A DNA stretch of 64,000 nucleotides, taken from the NCBI GenBank assembly GCA_944320785.1, contig CALUIR010000002.1:124001-188000 (forward strand), given 5' to 3'. How positions within the stretch are numbered: the stretch's first letter is position 1; the number at the start of each line of letters is the position of its first letter. This document shows, piece by piece, positions 24,802 to 33,497 of the stretch. Under the pieces are notes generated by a model. The model was not told the DNA's origin and made no database searches. It worked only from the letters and a program-made list of their open reading frames with translations. A program made the position numbers and the translations under genes. The stretch is from an uncultured Bacteroidaceae bacterium (GTDB lineage: Bacteria; Bacteroidota; Bacteroidia; Bacteroidales; Bacteroidaceae).

Positions 24802-25818
24802 ATGGACTTAATGAATGAGATTGTGGAACGTGCGAAAGCGAACCGCCAACGCATTGTTCTTCCAGAAGGGACAGAAGAACGCACATTGGCTGCTGCCGAC
24901 AGGGTTCTGGCTGAAGGGGTTGCCGATTTGATTATTTTGGGCAAGCCGGAAGAAATCAAGGCGCTTGCCGGGAAATTGGGTTTGAAGAACATCGACAAGG
25001 CAACGATTATCGACCCGGAGAACCATCCGAAGAAAGAAGAATATGCACAGCTTCTGGCAGAGCTTCGCAAGAAAAAAGGCATGACCATCGAAGAAGCCCG
25101 CAAGCTGGTGCTTGACCCGTTGTATTTGGGTTGTTTGATTATCAAGTCGGGCGATGCAGACGGGCAATTGGCCGGTGCCCGCAACACGACGGGCAACGTG
25201 CTTCGTCCCGCTTTGCAAATCATCAAGACTGCACCGGGCATCACTTGCGTGTCGGGCGGCATGTTGCTGATTACAAAAACGAAACAATACGGCGAGAATG
25301 GCGTGTTGGTCATCGGCGATGTAGCTGTCACTCCTGCTCCGGATGCCGACCAATTGTCGCAGATTGCCGTCTGCACCGCTCGCACGGCCATGGCCGTTGC
25401 CGGCTTTGCAGAGCCGAGAGTGGCTATGTTGAGCTTCTCCACGAAAGGTTCCGCCAAGCATGAAGTCGTTGACAAAGTGGTAGAGGCCACTCGTCTGGCC
25501 AAAGAATTGGATCCTTCGTTGAAGATTGACGGCGAATTGCAGGCCGATGCGGCGTTGGTCCCGTCTGTCGGTTCCAGCAAAGCGCCGGGTTCTGCCATTG
25601 CCGGGCATGCCAACGTGCTGGTGTTCCCGAACTTGGAAGTGGGCAACATTGCCTATAAGATGGTGCAACGCTTGGGCGAGGCCGAGGCCATTGGCCCGAT
25701 TCTCCAGGGAATTGCCCGCCCGGTCAACGACCTGTCGCGCGGATGTTCGGTGGACGATGTGTATAAGATGATTGCCATTACGGCCAACCAGGCGATTGCC
25801 GCAAAGAATCAAAAGTAA
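24802..25818 (+). CDS. pta: Phosphate acetyltransferase
   Basis: Pta interconverts acetyl-CoA and acetyl phosphate. The 338-aa single-domain form starts with MDLMNEIVERAKANRQRIVLPEGTE (split here only by reading), and contains DPLYLGCLIIKSGDADGQLAGA, TAPGITCVSGGM, VIGDVAVTPAPDADQLSQIA, ELQADAALV and GHANVLVFPNLEVGN, all in the order of the PTA core. It lacks the DRTGG regulatory domain of the long E. coli enzyme. The ackA gene begins 5 bp downstream, so acetate formation with ATP yield is encoded as one unit. Confidence 0.95.
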   Translation: MDLMNEIVERAKANRQRIVLPEGTEERTLAAADRVLAEGVADLIILGKPEEIKALAGKLGLKNIDKATIIDPENHPKKEEYAQLLAELRKKKGMTIEEARKLVLDPLYLGCLIIKSGDADGQLAGARNTTGNVLRPALQIIKTAPGITCVSGGMLLITKTKQYGENGVLVIGDVAVTPAPDADQLSQIAVCTARTAMAVAGFAEPRVAMLSFSTKGSAKHEVVDKVVEATRLAKELDPSLKIDGELQADAALVPSVGSSKAPGSAIAGHANVLVFPNLEVGNIAYKMVQRLGEAEAIGPILQGIARPVNDLSRGCSVDDVYKMIAITANQAIAAKNQK

Positions 25819-25823
25819 GGATT

Positions 25824-27029
25824 ATGAAGATATTGGTATTGAATTGCGGCAGCTCGTCCATCAAGTACAAGCTGTTCGACATGGACTCCAAGGAGGTGGT
25901 TGCCCAAGGCGGCATTGAGAAAATCGGTTTGAAAGGCTCTTTCCTGAAGCTGACTTTGCCCGACGGCGAGAAAAAGATTCTGGAGAAAGACATACCGGAG
26001 CATACGGTGGGGATAGAGTTTATCCTCAACACGCTGGTCAGCCCGGAATATGGCGCCATCCGTTCGTTGAACGAAATCAATGCCGTGGGCCATCGTGTCG
26101 TGCATGGCGGCGAGCGTTTCAGCGAATCCGTGCTGATTGACAAGGAAGTGATTGGCATGATTGTGGCGTGCAACGACTTGGCGCCGCTCCACAACCCGGC
26201 CAACTTGAAGGGAATCAATGCCGTGGCTGCCATTTTGCCCGATGTGCCTCAAGTGGCCGTGTTCGACACGGCGTTCCATCAGACCATGCCCGACTATGCC
26301 TACATGTATGCCATCCCTCATGAGCTTTATGAGAAATATGCTGTCCGCCGTTACGGCTTCCACGGCACCTCCCACCGCTATGTCTCGCAAAGAGTCTGCA
26401 AGTTTTTGAACGTAAGCCCTATCGGCACGCGCATCATTACCTGCCACATTGGCAACGGCGGTTCCGTTTCGGCCATCAAAGACGGGAAATGCATGGACAC
26501 GTCCATGGGATTGACCCCGTTGGAGGGGCTGATGATGGGTACGCGCAGCGGCGACATTGATGCCGGCGCCGTCACTTTCATCATGGACAAGGAAGGGCTT
26601 ACCACGACCGGCATGTCCAACCTGCTGAACAAGAAGTCCGGCGTTTTGGGCGTTTCCGGCGTGTCAAGCGACATGCGAGAACTAGATGCCGCTTGCCAGG
26701 CAGGCAATCCAAGGGCATTGTTGGCTGAGAAGATGTATTATTACCGCATCAAGAAATACATCGGCGCTTATGCCGCAGCCTTAGGAGGCGTGGACATCAT
26801 CGTGTTCACCGGCGGGGTGGGCGAGAACCAAGCCCTTTGCCGTCAGGAAGTGTGCAGCGGCCTTGGCTTCATGGGCATTGAAATCGACAAGGAGGTCAAC
26901 AACAAAGTCCGTGGCGTGGAAGCCGTTGTTTCCACACCGGCATCCAAGGTGAAAGTGGCCGTCATCCCCACCGATGAGGAACTGATGATTGCTTCCGACA
27001 CGATGGCCATTCTGAACGAACGGAAGTAA
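25824..27029 (+). CDS. ackA: Acetate kinase
   Basis: AckA turns acetyl phosphate and ADP into acetate and ATP, the last step of fermentative acetate production. The 401-aa protein contains the N-terminal signature VLNCGSSSIKYKLFD, the catalytic region HRVVHGGERF, the FDTAFHQTMP loop, RRYGFHGTSHRYVS, the phosphate-binding HIGNGGSVSAI and the adenosine-site FTGGVGENQ. Length is typical. It directly follows pta and ends at a strong terminator. Confidence 0.97.
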   Translation: MKILVLNCGSSSIKYKLFDMDSKEVVAQGGIEKIGLKGSFLKLTLPDGEKKILEKDIPEHTVGIEFILNTLVSPEYGAIRSLNEINAVGHRVVHGGERFSESVLIDKEVIGMIVACNDLAPLHNPANLKGINAVAAILPDVPQVAVFDTAFHQTMPDYAYMYAIPHELYEKYAVRRYGFHGTSHRYVSQRVCKFLNVSPIGTRIITCHIGNGGSVSAIKDGKCMDTSMGLTPLEGLMMGTRSGDIDAGAVTFIMDKEGLTTTGMSNLLNKKSGVLGVSGVSSDMRELDAACQAGNPRALLAEKMYYYRIKKYIGAYAAALGGVDIIVFTGGVGENQALCRQEVCSGLGFMGIEIDKEVNNKVRGVEAVVSTPASKVKVAVIPTDEELMIASDTMAILNERK

Positions 27030-27052
27030 CGTTTTTAGATTGAATAAACAAG

Positions 27053-27100
27053 AGCCATGTCAAGCCGTGGGATGCGGCAAGGCATGGCTTTGTTTTTTTT
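27053..27100 (+). terminator. Terminator of pta-ackA
   Basis: AGCCATG (27053-27059) pairs with CATGGCT (27083-27089); inside, GCC (27064-27066) pairs with GGC (27076-27078). A T-run (27091-27100) follows. Confidence 0.8.
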
Positions 27101-27143
27101 GATGGTTGCAGGGGCATTCCTATGAGGCTATGGCAAGCCTGCT

Positions 27144-27209
27144 TTAGATGAATTGCAGGTAATTGCTTCTGTTCACCACATGGTATTCCGCATGCGGATA
27201 AGCTGTTTG
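27144..27209 (-). pseudogene. Remnant of the 3' end of a DUF4143 ATPase gene
   Basis: The minus strand encodes QTAYPHAEYHVVNRSNYLQF plus I and a TAA stop. It matches the last 21 residues of the intact ATPase gene ending at 28042, with Arg for Lys at one position. The nucleotide match is 62 of 63 (27147-27209 against 28048-28110). Nothing recognisable of the ATPase remains upstream of it. Confidence 0.75.
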
Positions 27210-27345
27210 ATTATGCATAAGTTCAGTTCTCTCCCTTCCGATTCGGGATTTTCGTTTATCCAGCGCGGAGAAAGTTGCTATAAAACCGCGATAATAATAG
27301 CAAGATTGAAAGAAAGTGTCAGGAAACTCAAAGAAAATCCCGGAT

Positions 27346-27369
27346 AAAGTTGTATCATGATATAACTTT
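27346..27369 (+). promoter_or_regulatory. Operator palindrome of the toxin-antitoxin operon
   Basis: A 24-bp palindrome, with half-sites AAAGTTGTATCA (27346-27357) and TGATATAACTTT (27358-27369), symmetric at 11 of 12 positions. It spans the space between the -33 and -7 boxes, where a bound HigA-type antitoxin would block RNA polymerase. Confidence 0.75.
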
Positions 27370-27380
27370 TCATACCTTTG
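27349..27380 (+). promoter_or_regulatory. Promoter of the toxin-antitoxin operon
   Basis: GTTG (27349-27352), 20 bp, then TACCTTTG (27373-27380). The toxin ATG at 27385 is only 4 bp past the -7 box, so the transcript should be leaderless or nearly so. Confidence 0.7.
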
Positions 27381-27384
27381 CGCC

Positions 27385-27714
27385 ATGAGGAAGATAATTG
27401 CCTACAAGAATTATTTCAGTGGTTTTTTAGAAAAACTTTCGATGCAAGAAAAGGAGAAATTGCTGCGCTCATTGGACCTACTCACAACGGAAGATAAAAT
27501 TCCACACCATTGCGTTAAGTTTATCCGTGATGGTATATACGAATTTCGTTCAAATTACGGCAAGACGGAATTTAGGGTATTCTTCATTAATGATGGAAAT
27601 GCTATTGTTGTCTTGTTCAATGCGTTTAAGAAAAAGTCACAGAAAACACCTGATAATGAAATTAAGAAAGCAATAAGATTAAAGGAGGAATATTATGCAA
27701 CTAAAAGAAATTAG
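27385..27714 (+). CDS. HigB/RelE-like toxin (phage Gp49-like family)
   Basis: The 109-aa basic protein has the Gp49/HigB layout: an N-terminal helix (FSGFLEKLSMQEKEKLLRSLDLL), a strand pair with HHCVKFIRDGIYEFRSNYG, then TEFRVFFINDGNAIVVLFNAFKKKSQKTP and a basic C-terminal helix. The consensus LRDGLWELR...RIFYFxxxGxxxVLLHGFxKKxxKTP is well preserved, so it is probably a ribosome-dependent mRNA interferase. The antitoxin gene overlaps its 3' end by 20 bp, and toxin-first order is typical of HigBA. The operon is probably autoregulated through the palindrome upstream. The pair lies between two copies of an ATPase 3' end, which hints at a recent insertion. Confidence 0.88.
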   Translation: MRKIIAYKNYFSGFLEKLSMQEKEKLLRSLDLLTTEDKIPHHCVKFIRDGIYEFRSNYGKTEFRVFFINDGNAIVVLFNAFKKKSQKTPDNEIKKAIRLKEEYYATKRN

Positions 27715-28000
27715 TAAGGACATTTATGATGTCAGTGCTATGCTTGACGAAGTTTTGGGGGCGGAAGGCACTCCCGAACGCGAAAAGAACCGTGAGAGGG
27801 CATGGGAGGAATACAATGCCCAAATATTGTTGGAAGCACGCAAGAATGCGCATCTCACGCAAGCAGAACTCGCAAAACGCATCGGTGCGGACAAAGGGTA
27901 TATATCAAGGATTGAACGAGGATTGACCGTGCCTACTGTTGCCACTCTTTATAAGATAGCTTCTGCAATGGGATTGACGGTGGAATTGCGCCCAATCTAA
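27695..28000 (+). CDS. HigA-like antitoxin, XRE-family
   Basis: The 101-aa protein has an N-terminal acidic region (about 1-45) that probably wraps the toxin and a C-terminal helix-turn-helix of the Cro/CI class (ILLEARKNAHLTQAELAKRIGADKGYISRIERG). The domain is complete. The start overlaps the toxin gene by 20 bp, so translation is coupled. It should neutralise the toxin and repress the operon at 27346-27369. Confidence 0.9.
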   Translation: MQLKEISKDIYDVSAMLDEVLGAEGTPEREKNRERAWEEYNAQILLEARKNAHLTQAELAKRIGADKGYISRIERGLTVPTVATLYKIASAMGLTVELRPI

Positions 28001-28041
28001 GATTTTGTTGAATTACTCATAAAGTAATATGTTTTGCCTGC

Positions 28042-29175
28042 TTATCCGATGAATTGCAGGTAATTGCTTTTGTTCACCACATGGTATTCCGCATGCGGAT
28101 AAGCTGTTTGGAATGCTTTCGGGGCAGAAGGCGTTTTGTCTCCCCATTTGAACTCCAATGCCGTCAATTCGTTCGTGCTTTCTTCTATCAGGTCGATTTC
28201 CTGTTTGTCGTAAGTGCGCCAAAAGTAGAACTCTTTGTGCAGCTGTGCATTGAAGTTGGCTTTGCGCCTTTCTCCTATAAGATAGTTTTCCCACAACGCT
28301 CCGGTGTCTTGCCTCACAGCCAATGGTGAGAAGGCACCGATGACGGCATTTCGGATGCCGTTGTCATAAAAGTACCACTTTCCTGCTTTTGATACTTCTT
28401 TCCGCAAGTTGCGTGAATAAGCGCCCAAACGGTACACCACGAATACTTTTTCTAATAAGTCAAGATACTTTTCAACCGTGCTTTTGCTGATGCCGAGCTG
28501 TTTGCCCAATTCATCGTATGACACTTCGCTGCCCAACTGGAAAGCAATCAGGCGCAACAAGTCGCGCATCTTGCCGGAATTTTTCAAACCATCGATGGCT
28601 AAGATGTCTTTCAGCAAGTAAGCACCGACAATATCCCGCAGATAATCTGTTTTCCGTTCAAAACTGTCCATCAGGACCACTTCCGGGTAAGAACCGTAAA
28701 TCAGTCGCGCTTCAAGGTTCTGCCGGGTTTCGAGTGCCGTTTCTGTTTGTGCGATTTCTTGTTGTGAGAAAGGCGTAAGCACAAACTGCGTGCTGCGTCC
28801 CACCAAAGGTTCGCCCGTCTTGTTGAGGAGGTCGAATGATGATGAGCCGCTTGCCAATATGCTGACGTTCGGTATTTCGTCTACAATCAGTTTCAGAATT
28901 TGGCCGATTTGCGGGATGCTTTGTGCTTCGTCGATGGCTAAAAGGTCAATGCCTTCTAACAAATGCCGATAGTTGGCTGCGGTGCGGTTCTCTAATAATG
29001 CCAGCGTGTCATAGTCTTCCCCGTTGAGCATCATTGTTTTCCCCGGGTATTCGTTGACGATTCTCCGCATTATCACGGTTTTGCCTACGCGGCGTGCGCC
29101 GAAGATTAAAGCGGCCTTTCCCGGCATGATTCTCTCGGTTATTTTGTCTTGCAGCGTTCTTTTTATCGTCATCAT
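28042..29175 (-). CDS. AAA ATPase with C-terminal DUF4143 domain
   Basis: The 377-aa protein contains a P-loop (LIFGARRVGKTVIM, residues about 23-36), Walker B (DLLAIDEAQSIP), a sensor region (VSILASGSSSFDLL) and a lid segment LTPFSQQEI. A winged-helix part (YDELGKQLGISKSTVEKYLDLLEKVFV) and the DUF4143 nuclease-like fold (YFYDNGIRNAVI, LWENYLIGER, FYFWRTYDKQEIDLI, ALEFKWG) follow. The ExK-type residues of the last part look intact. Bacteroidetes carry many paralogues of this family, but no cellular function is established. Its final 63 bp are duplicated at 27147-27209. Confidence 0.9.
   Translation of the reverse strand: MMTIKRTLQDKITERIMPGKAALIFGARRVGKTVIMRRIVNEYPGKTMMLNGEDYDTLALLENRTAANYRHLLEGIDLLAIDEAQSIPQIGQILKLIVDEIPNVSILASGSSSFDLLNKTGEPLVGRSTQFVLTPFSQQEIAQTETALETRQNLEARLIYGSYPEVVLMDSFERKTDYLRDIVGAYLLKDILAIDGLKNSGKMRDLLRLIAFQLGSEVSYDELGKQLGISKSTVEKYLDLLEKVFVVYRLGAYSRNLRKEVSKAGKWYFYDNGIRNAVIGAFSPLAVRQDTGALWENYLIGERRKANFNAQLHKEFYFWRTYDKQEIDLIEESTNELTALEFKWGDKTPSAPKAFQTAYPHAEYHVVNKSNYLQFIG
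28048..28110 (-). repeat. 63-bp direct repeat, intact-gene copy
   Basis: The 3' coding end of the ATPase gene; 62 of 63 bases are identical to 27147-27209 in the same orientation. The two copies bracket the toxin-antitoxin operon. Confidence 0.85.
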
Positions 29176-29195
29176 GGCTCTTGTTCCTTTGCCTG

Positions 29196-29203
29196 CAAAT
29201 ATA
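29196..29203 (-). promoter_or_regulatory. Candidate -7 box of the DUF4143 ATPase gene
   Basis: The minus strand reads TATATTTG, a TAnnTTTG match, 20 bp before the ATG. Confidence 0.45.
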
Positions 29204-29220
29204 ATAAATGATTTGCTAAT

Positions 29221-29267
29221 TGGCGATTTTTACGTAAAAAAAGCAATCTGTACTGGCGATTTTTACG
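29221..29267. repeat. Paired 14-bp direct repeats upstream of the ATPase promoter
   Basis: TGGCGATTTTTACG occurs at 29221-29234 and again at 29254-29267, 33 bp apart (about three helical turns), just upstream of the candidate promoter. They may be regulator binding sites. The rest of 29268-29526 holds only the promoter of the next gene. Confidence 0.55.
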
Positions 29268-29325
29268 GAATACGGGCGATGTTTCCCGAAATTTTCATGT
29301 TTGGGCGAAAATAATCCGGCCATTT

Positions 29326-29357
29326 GTTGGTTTTGTATTCTTTTATGTTTATTTTTG
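29326..29357 (+). promoter_or_regulatory. Promoter of the four-repeat secreted protein
   Basis: GTTG (29326-29329), 20 bp, TATTTTTG (29350-29357). The gene starts at 29527, so the leader would be about 160 nt. Confidence 0.55.
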
Positions 29358-29526
29358 CCCCTGCGGCAATATAGAGAATTTTAATATTGAAAAAGGAAGA
29401 TATTTTGAAGGACGGATGCCTGTTTTTTGAGGAATGTCCGGGTGCCCTTCTGCATGGAAGGCGGCGGATGTTTGCCAATAAAACAAAAATGCACGAATGA
29501 TTGTTTAATGATTAATATTGATTACG

Positions 29527-32500
29527 ATGAAACGACAATTCTTTTTGGGGGCTGCCCTTTGGGCGGCTATGGCGATTTCTGCACAGGATTATGCCGAGGT
29601 GGATTATCAGTCGGTGAACGGAGGTTCTGAAATAGCCACGCCCATTGCGGCAGGCACGGTGGTGGCCACGGGCATGAACGGGCTGGAAGTGAAGGTGGCT
29701 TGTGATGATAGTTACAAGACCACGGGTGCCAACACGGATGGTTATGAAGCCTACATGTTCAACGGGACTTATTTGAATGGCATGACGGGCATAACGGGAA
29801 ATGCTAACCCGAAGGCGGCAGATGGCACACCTTTGACTTATTTTTGGAATTACAATAATGCAGTTCCTGTGGACGGTTGCGCTTATACTTTCACCGTGCC
29901 GGGCAACGACCCGAACAAATTGGTGGGTTATTTCTATGCTTGCGGGAAACTGAGAACGAACAAGCAATATTGGGTGACGGAAGACACTTATGCCATCGGC
30001 TACGAGATTGACATGGTGCTGAACGGCAAAGCGGAACATTTTGAGGTGGTGGGCGATCCGAACAATCGTGGCCGGTTGAGTGAAGCAACCATCAAAGCGC
30101 AGTTCACGAACCTTCCTCCTTCCGTTCAGGCGGCGGGCGGCTGGACTGACACGCCCTCCTTGGATGAGATGCGCGGTTATGATCGGAGCGATTGGCAAGG
30201 TACAGGCAATGCTTTCAATGGCATGGGCTATATTAAGTTCCCGGTGTATGAAGGCATGACGTATTATTTTGGCGTGTCAGGTTCAAAATACCTATTCAGT
30301 GCTTTTTATTTGGCTTCGGCAAATGATGAAAGCCGCACGGTTGCTTTGAGAAGTTCAGAGGGAACCGTTGCTGATATGTTGCTTGATGCAGCCACGCGAG
30401 GATGCGCTGTGGTAGATTACATGTCGATAGACGGAGGTTCTGGAGTGTCAACAAAGCTTCAATCAGGAACAGTTGTGGCAACAGATGGCTATGGCCTTGA
30501 AGTGAAAGCGGCTTGCGAGGATGATTACAAGTCTGTTGCTGTCAACACGGATGGTTATGAAGCCTACATGTTCAACGGGACTTATTTGAATGGCATGACG
30601 GGCATAATGGGGAGTGCTAATCCGAGGGGTGCAAATGGCTATGCTTTGACATACTTTGCGGCTTACGATAATGCAGTTCCTGCTGACGGTACCGCTTATA
30701 CTTTCACAGTTCCGGGCAATGACCCGGACAAATTGGTAGGTTACTTTTATGCTTGCGGGAAACCGAGTACGAACAAACAGTATTGGGTGACAGAAGGCAC
30801 TTATGCCATCGGCTATGAAATCGACATGGTGGTGAACGGCAAGGCGGAACATTTTGAAGTGTTGGGCGACCCAGAGAACCGTGGCCGGTTGAGTGAAGAA
30901 TGCATCAAGGCGCAGTTCACGGATCTTCCTCCTTTCGTTCAGGCGGCGGGCGGCTGGACTTCCACGCCGTCTTTGGATGAAATGCGCGGCTATGACCGAA
31001 ATGAATGGTGGAATGAAATTGGCGTGGCTACCGGCATGGGCTATATCAAGTTCCCGGTGTATGAAGGCATGACGTATTATTTTGGTGCGTCAGGCTCAAA
31101 ATACCAATTCAGTGCCTTCTATTTGTCATCGGGCGATGAGGAGGTTGAGGTTTATTTGAGGGATCATGACGGTGAATTGGATGATTTGCTCCTTACGCCG
31201 GAAGAAGAACCCGATGTGCCTGTTGGCGCAGAAGGTCTTGACTATGGTGAGGTGGATAACGTTTCTGTGGATGGCGGTTCTTTTATGGCAACCGGCACAG
31301 TAGTGGCAACCGGCATCAATGGCCTTGAAGTGGGCGTGGCTTGCGATGATTTTTACAACACCGTGAACACCAGTACGGATGATTATGAAGCATACGTGTT
31401 CAACGGGACTTATTTGAATGGCATGACGGGCATCGTAGGAAACATTAATCCGAAGGCGGCAGATGGCACACCTTTGACATACTTTGCGAATTACAATAAT
31501 GCAGTTCCTGCTGACGGTACCGCTTATACTTTCACAGTTCCGGGCAATGACCCGGACAAATTGGTAGGTTACTTTTATGCTTGCGGGAAACCGAGTACGA
31601 ACAAACAGTATTGGGTGACAGAAGGCACTTATGCCATCGGCTATGAAATCGACATGGTGGTGAACGGCAAGGCGGAACATTTTGAAGTGTTGGGCGACCC
31701 AGAGAACCGTGGCCGGTTGAGTGAAGAATGCATCAAGGCGCAGTTCACGGATCTTCCTCCTTTCGTTCAGGCGGCGGGCGGCTGGACTTCCACGCCGTCT
31801 TTGGATGAAATGCGCGGCTATGACCGAAATGAATGGTGGAATGAAATTGGCGTGGCTACCGGCATGGGCTATATCAAGTTCCCGGTGTATGAAGGCATGA
31901 CGTATTATTTCGGTGGGTCAGGTTCAAAATATCAATTCAGTGCCTTCTATTTGTCATCTGGCGATGAGGAGGTTGAGGTTTATTTAAGGGATAATGACGG
32001 TGAATTGGATGATTTGCTCCTTGAAGAAACTGATGAACCAGTGTCCGTAAATGTTCCTGATTATGGCGGCGTGGGGCAAGCATTGTCGTTGGTGGATGCA
32101 ATCGGTGTCGCGCTTCCGGGGGGAACCGTCGTGGCCTTGGGCGAGAAAGAAGGTTATGCAGTGCAGATAGCTTGCGATGACACTTACAAAACTACGGGTG
32201 CTGCCACGGATGGCTATGATGCGTATGTGTTCAACGGAACGCAGTTGGATATAGTTGCAGGCATCACAGGCAATGCAAACCCGCTTACAGCTGATGGCAG
32301 GAACATGGGCTATATCGAAGATTATGGCAATGCAATGCCCGCATCCGGCTGTGCATACGCTTTCACGGCTCCGGGCAATGACCCGGACAGATTGGTGGGT
32401 TATTTCTATGCTTGCGGGAAATTCTCTCTTAACAAAGTCTATTGGGTGACGGAAGAATCCTCTGCCATCGGTTATGAAATCGACATTGTGAACGATGGAA

Positions 32501-33012
32501 AGGCGGAACATTTCGCAGTGAAAGGCGACCCGGACAATTTTGACAGGCTGAGCCAAGAAACCATCGACTCGCAGTTCACCAACCTTCCTCCTTCCATTCA
32601 GGCGGCAGGCGGCTGGACTTCCACGCCATCTTTGGATGAGATGCGCGGCTATGACCGCAACACCTGGCCGGGTCCCAACACCGGCATGGGCTACATCAAG
32701 TTCCCGGTGTATGAAGGCATGACATATTATTTCGGAGTGGCAGGCAGCAAATACCCGTTCAGTGCCTTCTATCTCTCGTCCGGCAACGAGCGTGTCACCG
32801 TGCTTTTGAGGGATGATGATGGTGAATTGGATGATTTGCTCCTTTCAGGCGAAGAGCCTACATCCATCAGTTCCCATGATGCAATGGAGGTGGTGCAGGA
32901 AGAATATTACACGGTTTCCGGCATCCGCGTGCCGGCATTGGCGCCGGGTTTGAACTTGGTGCGCCAAGTATTCTCCGACGGTTCTGTCCGCACGGTGAAA
33001 GTGGTTCGATGA
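29527..33012 (+). CDS. Large secreted protein of four tandem ~270-aa repeats with a C-terminal sorting-type tail
   Basis: ATG 29527 gives a signal peptide (MKRQFFLGAALWAAMAISAQ). The 1161-aa protein consists of four units, at about 29590-30410, 30411-31240, 31241-32050 and 32051-32860. Each repeats landmarks such as DGYEAYMFNGTYLNGMTGI, YTFTVPGNDPDKLVGYFYACGK, YWVTE..YAIGYEIDM, LPPxVQAAGGWTxTPSLDEMRGYD (read in parts) and GMGYIKFPVYEGMTYYFG. The last about 45 residues (YYTVSGIRV, LVRQVFSDGSVRTVKVV) look like a Por-type sorting tail. Units 2 and 3 share about 410 bp with no difference I could see. Repeats and tail suggest a surface adhesin or scaffold; the repeat family is not one I recognise. 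Confidence 0.8.
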   Translation: MKRQFFLGAALWAAMAISAQDYAEVDYQSVNGGSEIATPIAAGTVVATGMNGLEVKVACDDSYKTTGANTDGYEAYMFNGTYLNGMTGITGNANPKAADGTPLTYFWNYNNAVPVDGCAYTFTVPGNDPNKLVGYFYACGKLRTNKQYWVTEDTYAIGYEIDMVLNGKAEHFEVVGDPNNRGRLSEATIKAQFTNLPPSVQAAGGWTDTPSLDEMRGYDRSDWQGTGNAFNGMGYIKFPVYEGMTYYFGVSGSKYLFSAFYLASANDESRTVALRSSEGTVADMLLDAATRGCAVVDYMSIDGGSGVSTKLQSGTVVATDGYGLEVKAACEDDYKSVAVNTDGYEAYMFNGTYLNGMTGIMGSANPRGANGYALTYFAAYDNAVPADGTAYTFTVPGNDPDKLVGYFYACGKPSTNKQYWVTEGTYAIGYEIDMVVNGKAEHFEVLGDPENRGRLSEECIKAQFTDLPPFVQAAGGWTSTPSLDEMRGYDRNEWWNEIGVATGMGYIKFPVYEGMTYYFGASGSKYQFSAFYLSSGDEEVEVYLRDHDGELDDLLLTPEEEPDVPVGAEGLDYGEVDNVSVDGGSFMATGTVVATGINGLEVGVACDDFYNTVNTSTDDYEAYVFNGTYLNGMTGIVGNINPKAADGTPLTYFANYNNAVPADGTAYTFTVPGNDPDKLVGYFYACGKPSTNKQYWVTEGTYAIGYEIDMVVNGKAEHFEVLGDPENRGRLSEECIKAQFTDLPPFVQAAGGWTSTPSLDEMRGYDRNEWWNEIGVATGMGYIKFPVYEGMTYYFGGSGSKYQFSAFYLSSGDEEVEVYLRDNDGELDDLLLEETDEPVSVNVPDYGGVGQALSLVDAIGVALPGGTVVALGEKEGYAVQIACDDTYKTTGAATDGYDAYVFNGTQLDIVAGITGNANPLTADGRNMGYIEDYGNAMPASGCAYAFTAPGNDPDRLVGYFYACGKFSLNKVYWVTEESSAIGYEIDIVNDGKAEHFAVKGDPDNFDRLSQETIDSQFTNLPPSIQAAGGWTSTPSLDEMRGYDRNTWPGPNTGMGYIKFPVYEGMTYYFGVAGSKYPFSAFYLSSGNERVTVLLRDDDGELDDLLLSGEEPTSISSHDAMEVVQEEYYTVSGIRVPALAPGLNLVRQVFSDGSVRTVKVVR

Positions 33013-33033
33013 ACGGCCGGGCTGTTCTTGCAC

Positions 33034-33071
33034 GCAAAGGGTTGCTATTCGTGGCAACCCTTTGCGCTTTC
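33034..33071 (+). terminator. Terminator of the four-repeat protein gene
   Basis: GCAAAGGGTTGC (33034-33045) pairs perfectly with GCAACCCTTTGC (33054-33065), followed by GCTTTCTTTG. I see no gene between here and the cysE promoter region; 33072-33450 shows nothing else identifiable. Confidence 0.85.
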
Positions 33072-33497
33072 TTTGTTGGCTCGGAAAACCTCCTGACGAG
33101 TGGGGCGAAACCTTTGGGAGCGTTTTTCCTGTTCCATGCCTCGGCAGGCTTGCAGTTCCTGAAGCCTTGCTGCCTTGCCAGCTTATCCTCTCAAAAAAGT
33201 CCTCCCAATGATTTTAAAATTGTTCTATGAAGTTTTGCGAAAAGTCCTGTGAACTTTCATGCAATTGTTGCTGGACATTTTCAAAAAGTCCGTAGTGCTG
33301 TTCGCAACGCTGCCGGGTCTTTGTGTTTTTTCCCCAATAAAATTGCAGATTTTACCTGTAAAATGCAGCCGCTTTTCAGGAAAAATCGTTGGTTTTTCCC
33401 GGTAAAGTTCGCGGCCTTGCCTGGCGGAGCCGTTCCTCCTTTCTAAAATTCCGTTTTCGCTTGCCTCTGCGCTCTCCTTTCACTATCTTTGTTTCAC

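Noticed and set aside
27144-27386. An 80-codon minus-strand frame ending in the ATPase remnant
   Set aside because: Only its last 21 codons match the ATPase; the rest runs through the toxin promoter and has no coding features.
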